From contig CAZMJI010000061.1 of assembly GCA_964566765.1 (NCBI GenBank), positions 1 through 6,763 on the forward strand: a stretch of 6,763 bases of DNA. The letters are read 5' to 3'. Source of the stretch: Thioglobus_B sp964566765 (GTDB lineage: Bacteria; Pseudomonadota; Gammaproteobacteria; PS1; Pseudothioglobaceae). Under the pieces are notes generated by a model that saw nothing but the letters and a program-made list of their open reading frames with translations, did no database searches and was not told the origin of the DNA. This document shows positions 5,127 to 6,763 of the stretch, piece by piece; the stretch's first letter is position 1; every line of letters starts with the position of its first letter. Position numbers and translations under genes: made by a program.

Positions 5127-6203
5127 TTAGGATTGGTCCAAGGTTTGCGCATACTTTAGCGCATAAACATCGAAGATACTGATGGCCATGGCAGCGATAA
5201 TAGGCCCGATAAACAAACCCAAGACACCAAATTGGATAATGCCGGCCAAGGTTGAGAGTACGGTGATCAGCGTGTGGTCCAGTGCGTTGGATTGTTCACT
5301 TTTGCCGCTGAGGTGTTTGATCACGATTGGACGAATAAAATTATCAACCACGGTGCCAATAATCAGCGCACCAAAGACAACAATAATCAACGCTTCCGTT
5401 AATTGCCCCTGGGCATAGAGATAAAGACTGAGCGGCAGCCAAACAATCAGCCCGCCCAATACCGGAATAAAGCTGGCTAACGCCATGGCCAGACCAAAGT
5501 ACAGGGCTGGCAATCCCGCCAACATGGCGGCAATAGAAAACAGCATACCTTGTAATAGTGCAATGATAAAGACACTACCCACCAGGGTAATGGAAAGCTG
5601 GGAAAAGTGGTTAAATAAGACGTCATCTAGGCGGTTTTCCAGCGGTGTGAGGTGCTTAATCTTGCGCACAATCTCCGCGCCATCAATATAGAAATAAAAC
5701 AGCGCAAATAACACCACCAAGACAAAGAAGATAAAGCCAGAGGACAAAGAGACGATGCCACTGAGTATGCTTACTGAAAAGTCTTTAACACTGAGTAGGA
5801 TGCTCTCTAAATTGTTCTCTAAACCGCTGATGACATTTTGTTGCAAGCTTTGCGGAATGGGTAAGGATTGCAAGAGTTGATTGGCCGTTGCATTCACACT
5901 TTGCACATCGAATTGTTGATTGATATTTTGAATCAATGCGTTAATCTCTAAGGTGCTGACCAATAGCACATAACCCAGTGGTAACATCAGTAGCAGACCC
6001 GCAATGCTGGTGAGTATTAGTGAGGCTTTTGTACTTGAGGTTTTTTGCGCCAGGGCTTGGTAGCGCGAATAACTGGCAATGGCAATCAGCAGGGCAAAGA
6101 ACAGCGCGGGAATAAATGGATAAAATAACCAAATCAGTCCACCAATGGCCAACGCCAGCAGGCTCAGCATAAAGCCATGTTCATAAGGTGTCTGAGTCTT
6201 CAT
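5127..6203 (-). CDS. AI-2E family transporter (PerM/YdiK-like membrane protein)
   Basis: Inner-membrane protein of the AI-2E transporter family (Pfam AI-2E_transport), 358 residues, typical length. Family members are proposed exporters or Na+/H+ antiporters. The autoinducer-2 role was shown for TqsA only, so the substrate here is unknown. Hydrophobic segments lie at about 11-45 (two, split near Pro29), 60-83, 145-172, 205-258, 261-283 and 310-345. A soluble amphipathic stretch at about 85-140 separates the third and fourth, as is usual. Family motifs are FIPVLGGLIVWLP (235-247), VDNFIRPIVIKHLSGK (276-291) and GLFIGPIIAAM (329-339). GGAG lies 5 bases before the ATG, inside the preceding gene, and the start overlaps that gene's stop as ATGA, so translation is probably coupled. 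Confidence 0.93.
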   Translation of the reverse strand: MKTQTPYEHGFMLSLLALAIGGLIWLFYPFIPALFFALLIAIASYSRYQALAQKTSSTKASLILTSIAGLLLMLPLGYVLLVSTLEINALIQNINQQFDVQSVNATANQLLQSLPIPQSLQQNVISGLENNLESILLSVKDFSVSILSGIVSLSSGFIFFVLVVLFALFYFYIDGAEIVRKIKHLTPLENRLDDVLFNHFSQLSITLVGSVFIIALLQGMLFSIAAMLAGLPALYFGLAMALASFIPVLGGLIVWLPLSLYLYAQGQLTEALIIVVFGALIIGTVVDNFIRPIVIKHLSGKSEQSNALDHTLITVLSTLAGIIQFGVLGLFIGPIIAAMAISIFDVYALKYAQTLDQS

Positions 6204-6511
6204 AAGCTCTCCAGTTTCAACACACCATAAGCCACCTCTTCATAAGGGTGGGCAAATTTCAGCGCACTAATCACCGCTTCAATGTGCTCTTCGGCACACA
6301 GCATCTCTACTTTAAATTCTTCAACGGCTTCCAGCTCGTCAATCATGCCAATCGCCGGGTTGGCGCCAACCATGGGTTTAAATTGCCCCACACCGGTGGT
6401 CTGCCAAGCGCAGTTTTCATAAAAATTAAAACGTCCTGCGCCCGCATCAAACATGGCGTTTTTTACCACTTCTAGGTCTTTTTCTGGGACGTAGAAATAA
6501 ATTTGATACAC
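6200..6511 (-). CDS. Small NIF3/YqfO-type domain protein
   Basis: Stand-alone 103-residue protein resembling the inserted middle domain of NIF3/YqfO proteins, which has a CutA/PII-like ferredoxin fold. Such proteins are usually annotated as NGG1p-interacting factor NIF3 or YqfO family. Their biochemical role is not established. Visible family features are the opening strand YQIYFYVPE, the helix ending MFDAGAGRFNFYENCAW (20-36), G-GQFKPMVGANPAIG (41-55), the acidic ELEAVEEFKVEMLC (59-72) and the C-terminal HPYEEVAYGV (88-97). It lacks the flanking metal-binding halves of full NIF3, so it is not a dinuclear-metal enzyme by itself. The start is GTG, supported by AGGAGA 7 bases upstream. The next ATG is codon 20, inside the conserved region. 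The GTG abuts the stop of the AlkD-like gene, and its own stop overlaps the next start. Confidence 0.87.
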   Translation of the reverse strand: MYQIYFYVPEKDLEVVKNAMFDAGAGRFNFYENCAWQTTGVGQFKPMVGANPAIGMIDELEAVEEFKVEMLCAEEHIEAVISALKFAHPYEEVAYGVLKLESL

Positions 6512-6763
6512 TTAAAAATCTCCTATTAGATAGCGCTTACGCTCAGATTCCTCTAGGCGTTCAATCGCATATCTTAATGTAGTTCTGGGTAGTTGTGCAT
6601 AGTTTTCCCGGATAAAGCCAAGACAGACCTCGGGCTCTTGCTTGTAGATTTCTCTAAGCATCCAACCAACCGCCTTGTGGATTAAATCCTGTGAATCGCC
6701 CAGCAGATGCTTGGCCAATCTTAGGGTGGGTGTAAACTCTTGGTGCTTGATCAAGGTGAGTGT
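6512..6763 (-). CDS. DNA alkylation repair protein, AlkD-like (C-terminal part; 5' end outside window)
   Basis: Partial gene running off the right edge. The 83 visible residues end at a TAA (6514-6512). The apparent start at 6754 is a TTG Leu codon inside the frame, preceded by Thr-Leu-Thr. The protein looks like the C-terminal end of the HEAT-like-repeat DNA glycosylase family of AlkD (usual length around 230). It has L-KHQEFTPTLRLAKHLL, DLIHKAVGWMLREI and PRTTLRYAIERLEESERKRYL. The Trp in KAVGWMLRE probably matches a DNA-contacting Trp of Bacillus cereus AlkD. The catalytic Asp and Arg would lie upstream of this window, so activity cannot be judged. AlkD removes positively charged N3- and N7-alkylated purines. 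The gene appears to be first or early in the minus-strand cluster, with the next GTG start directly abutting its stop. Confidence 0.88.
   Translation of the reverse strand, partial: TLTLIKHQEFTPTLRLAKHLLGDSQDLIHKAVGWMLREIYKQEPEVCLGFIRENYAQLPRTTLRYAIERLEESERKRYLIGDF
6519..6524 (-). promoter_or_regulatory. Shine-Dalgarno that fixes a GTG start
   Basis: On the minus strand AGGAGA ends 7 bases before the GTG at 6511-6509. It is encoded in the final codons of the upstream AlkD-like gene. It supports the non-ATG start of the NIF3/YqfO-type gene and implies translational coupling. Confidence 0.8.

Overview
The window looks like ordinary chromosome of a gammaproteobacterium. The evidence is the gene order infC-rpmI-rplT-pheS-pheT-ihfA, the presence of IHF alpha (a proteobacterial protein), and close agreement of every translation factor and ribosomal protein with the Escherichia coli versions as I remember them. 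Base composition is moderate and slightly AT-leaning by eye. I cannot name the genus. A sulfur-oxidising or other non-enteric gammaproteobacterial lineage is possible but is a guess.

Left part (1-4607, plus strand): a translation operon. It opens with the 3' end of infC (initiation factor IF-3), then rpmI (L35), rplT (L20), pheS and pheT (the two subunits of phenylalanyl-tRNA synthetase) and ihfA (IHF alpha). Spacings are short, and pheT and ihfA overlap by one base. A clear intrinsic-terminator hairpin sits between rplT and pheS, where E. coli has the pheM leader peptide and attenuator. Here there is no room for a leader peptide. Instead the last rplT codons can pair with the 5' arm of the terminator, giving a possible alternative attenuator. 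pheS has no Shine-Dalgarno sequence.

Right part (4604-6763, minus strand): a convergent cluster read from the right edge leftwards. It holds the C-terminal end of a DNA alkylation repair (AlkD-like) protein, a small stand-alone NIF3/YqfO-type protein with a GTG start, an AI-2E-family (PerM/YdiK-like) membrane protein, and a small soluble protein I do not recognise. The first three are butted or overlapping and look translationally coupled. The last has its own TATAAT-like box. Its stop codon overlaps the ihfA stop codon, so the two convergent units meet with no spacer.

No mobile element, CRISPR array, tRNA, rRNA or recent-transfer signature was seen. No stretch over 300 bases lacks a gene. 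I found no convincing new biological system. The most interesting points are the leader-peptide-less attenuator candidate before pheS, a four-cysteine insertion in PheS, and the unrecognised 156-residue protein.
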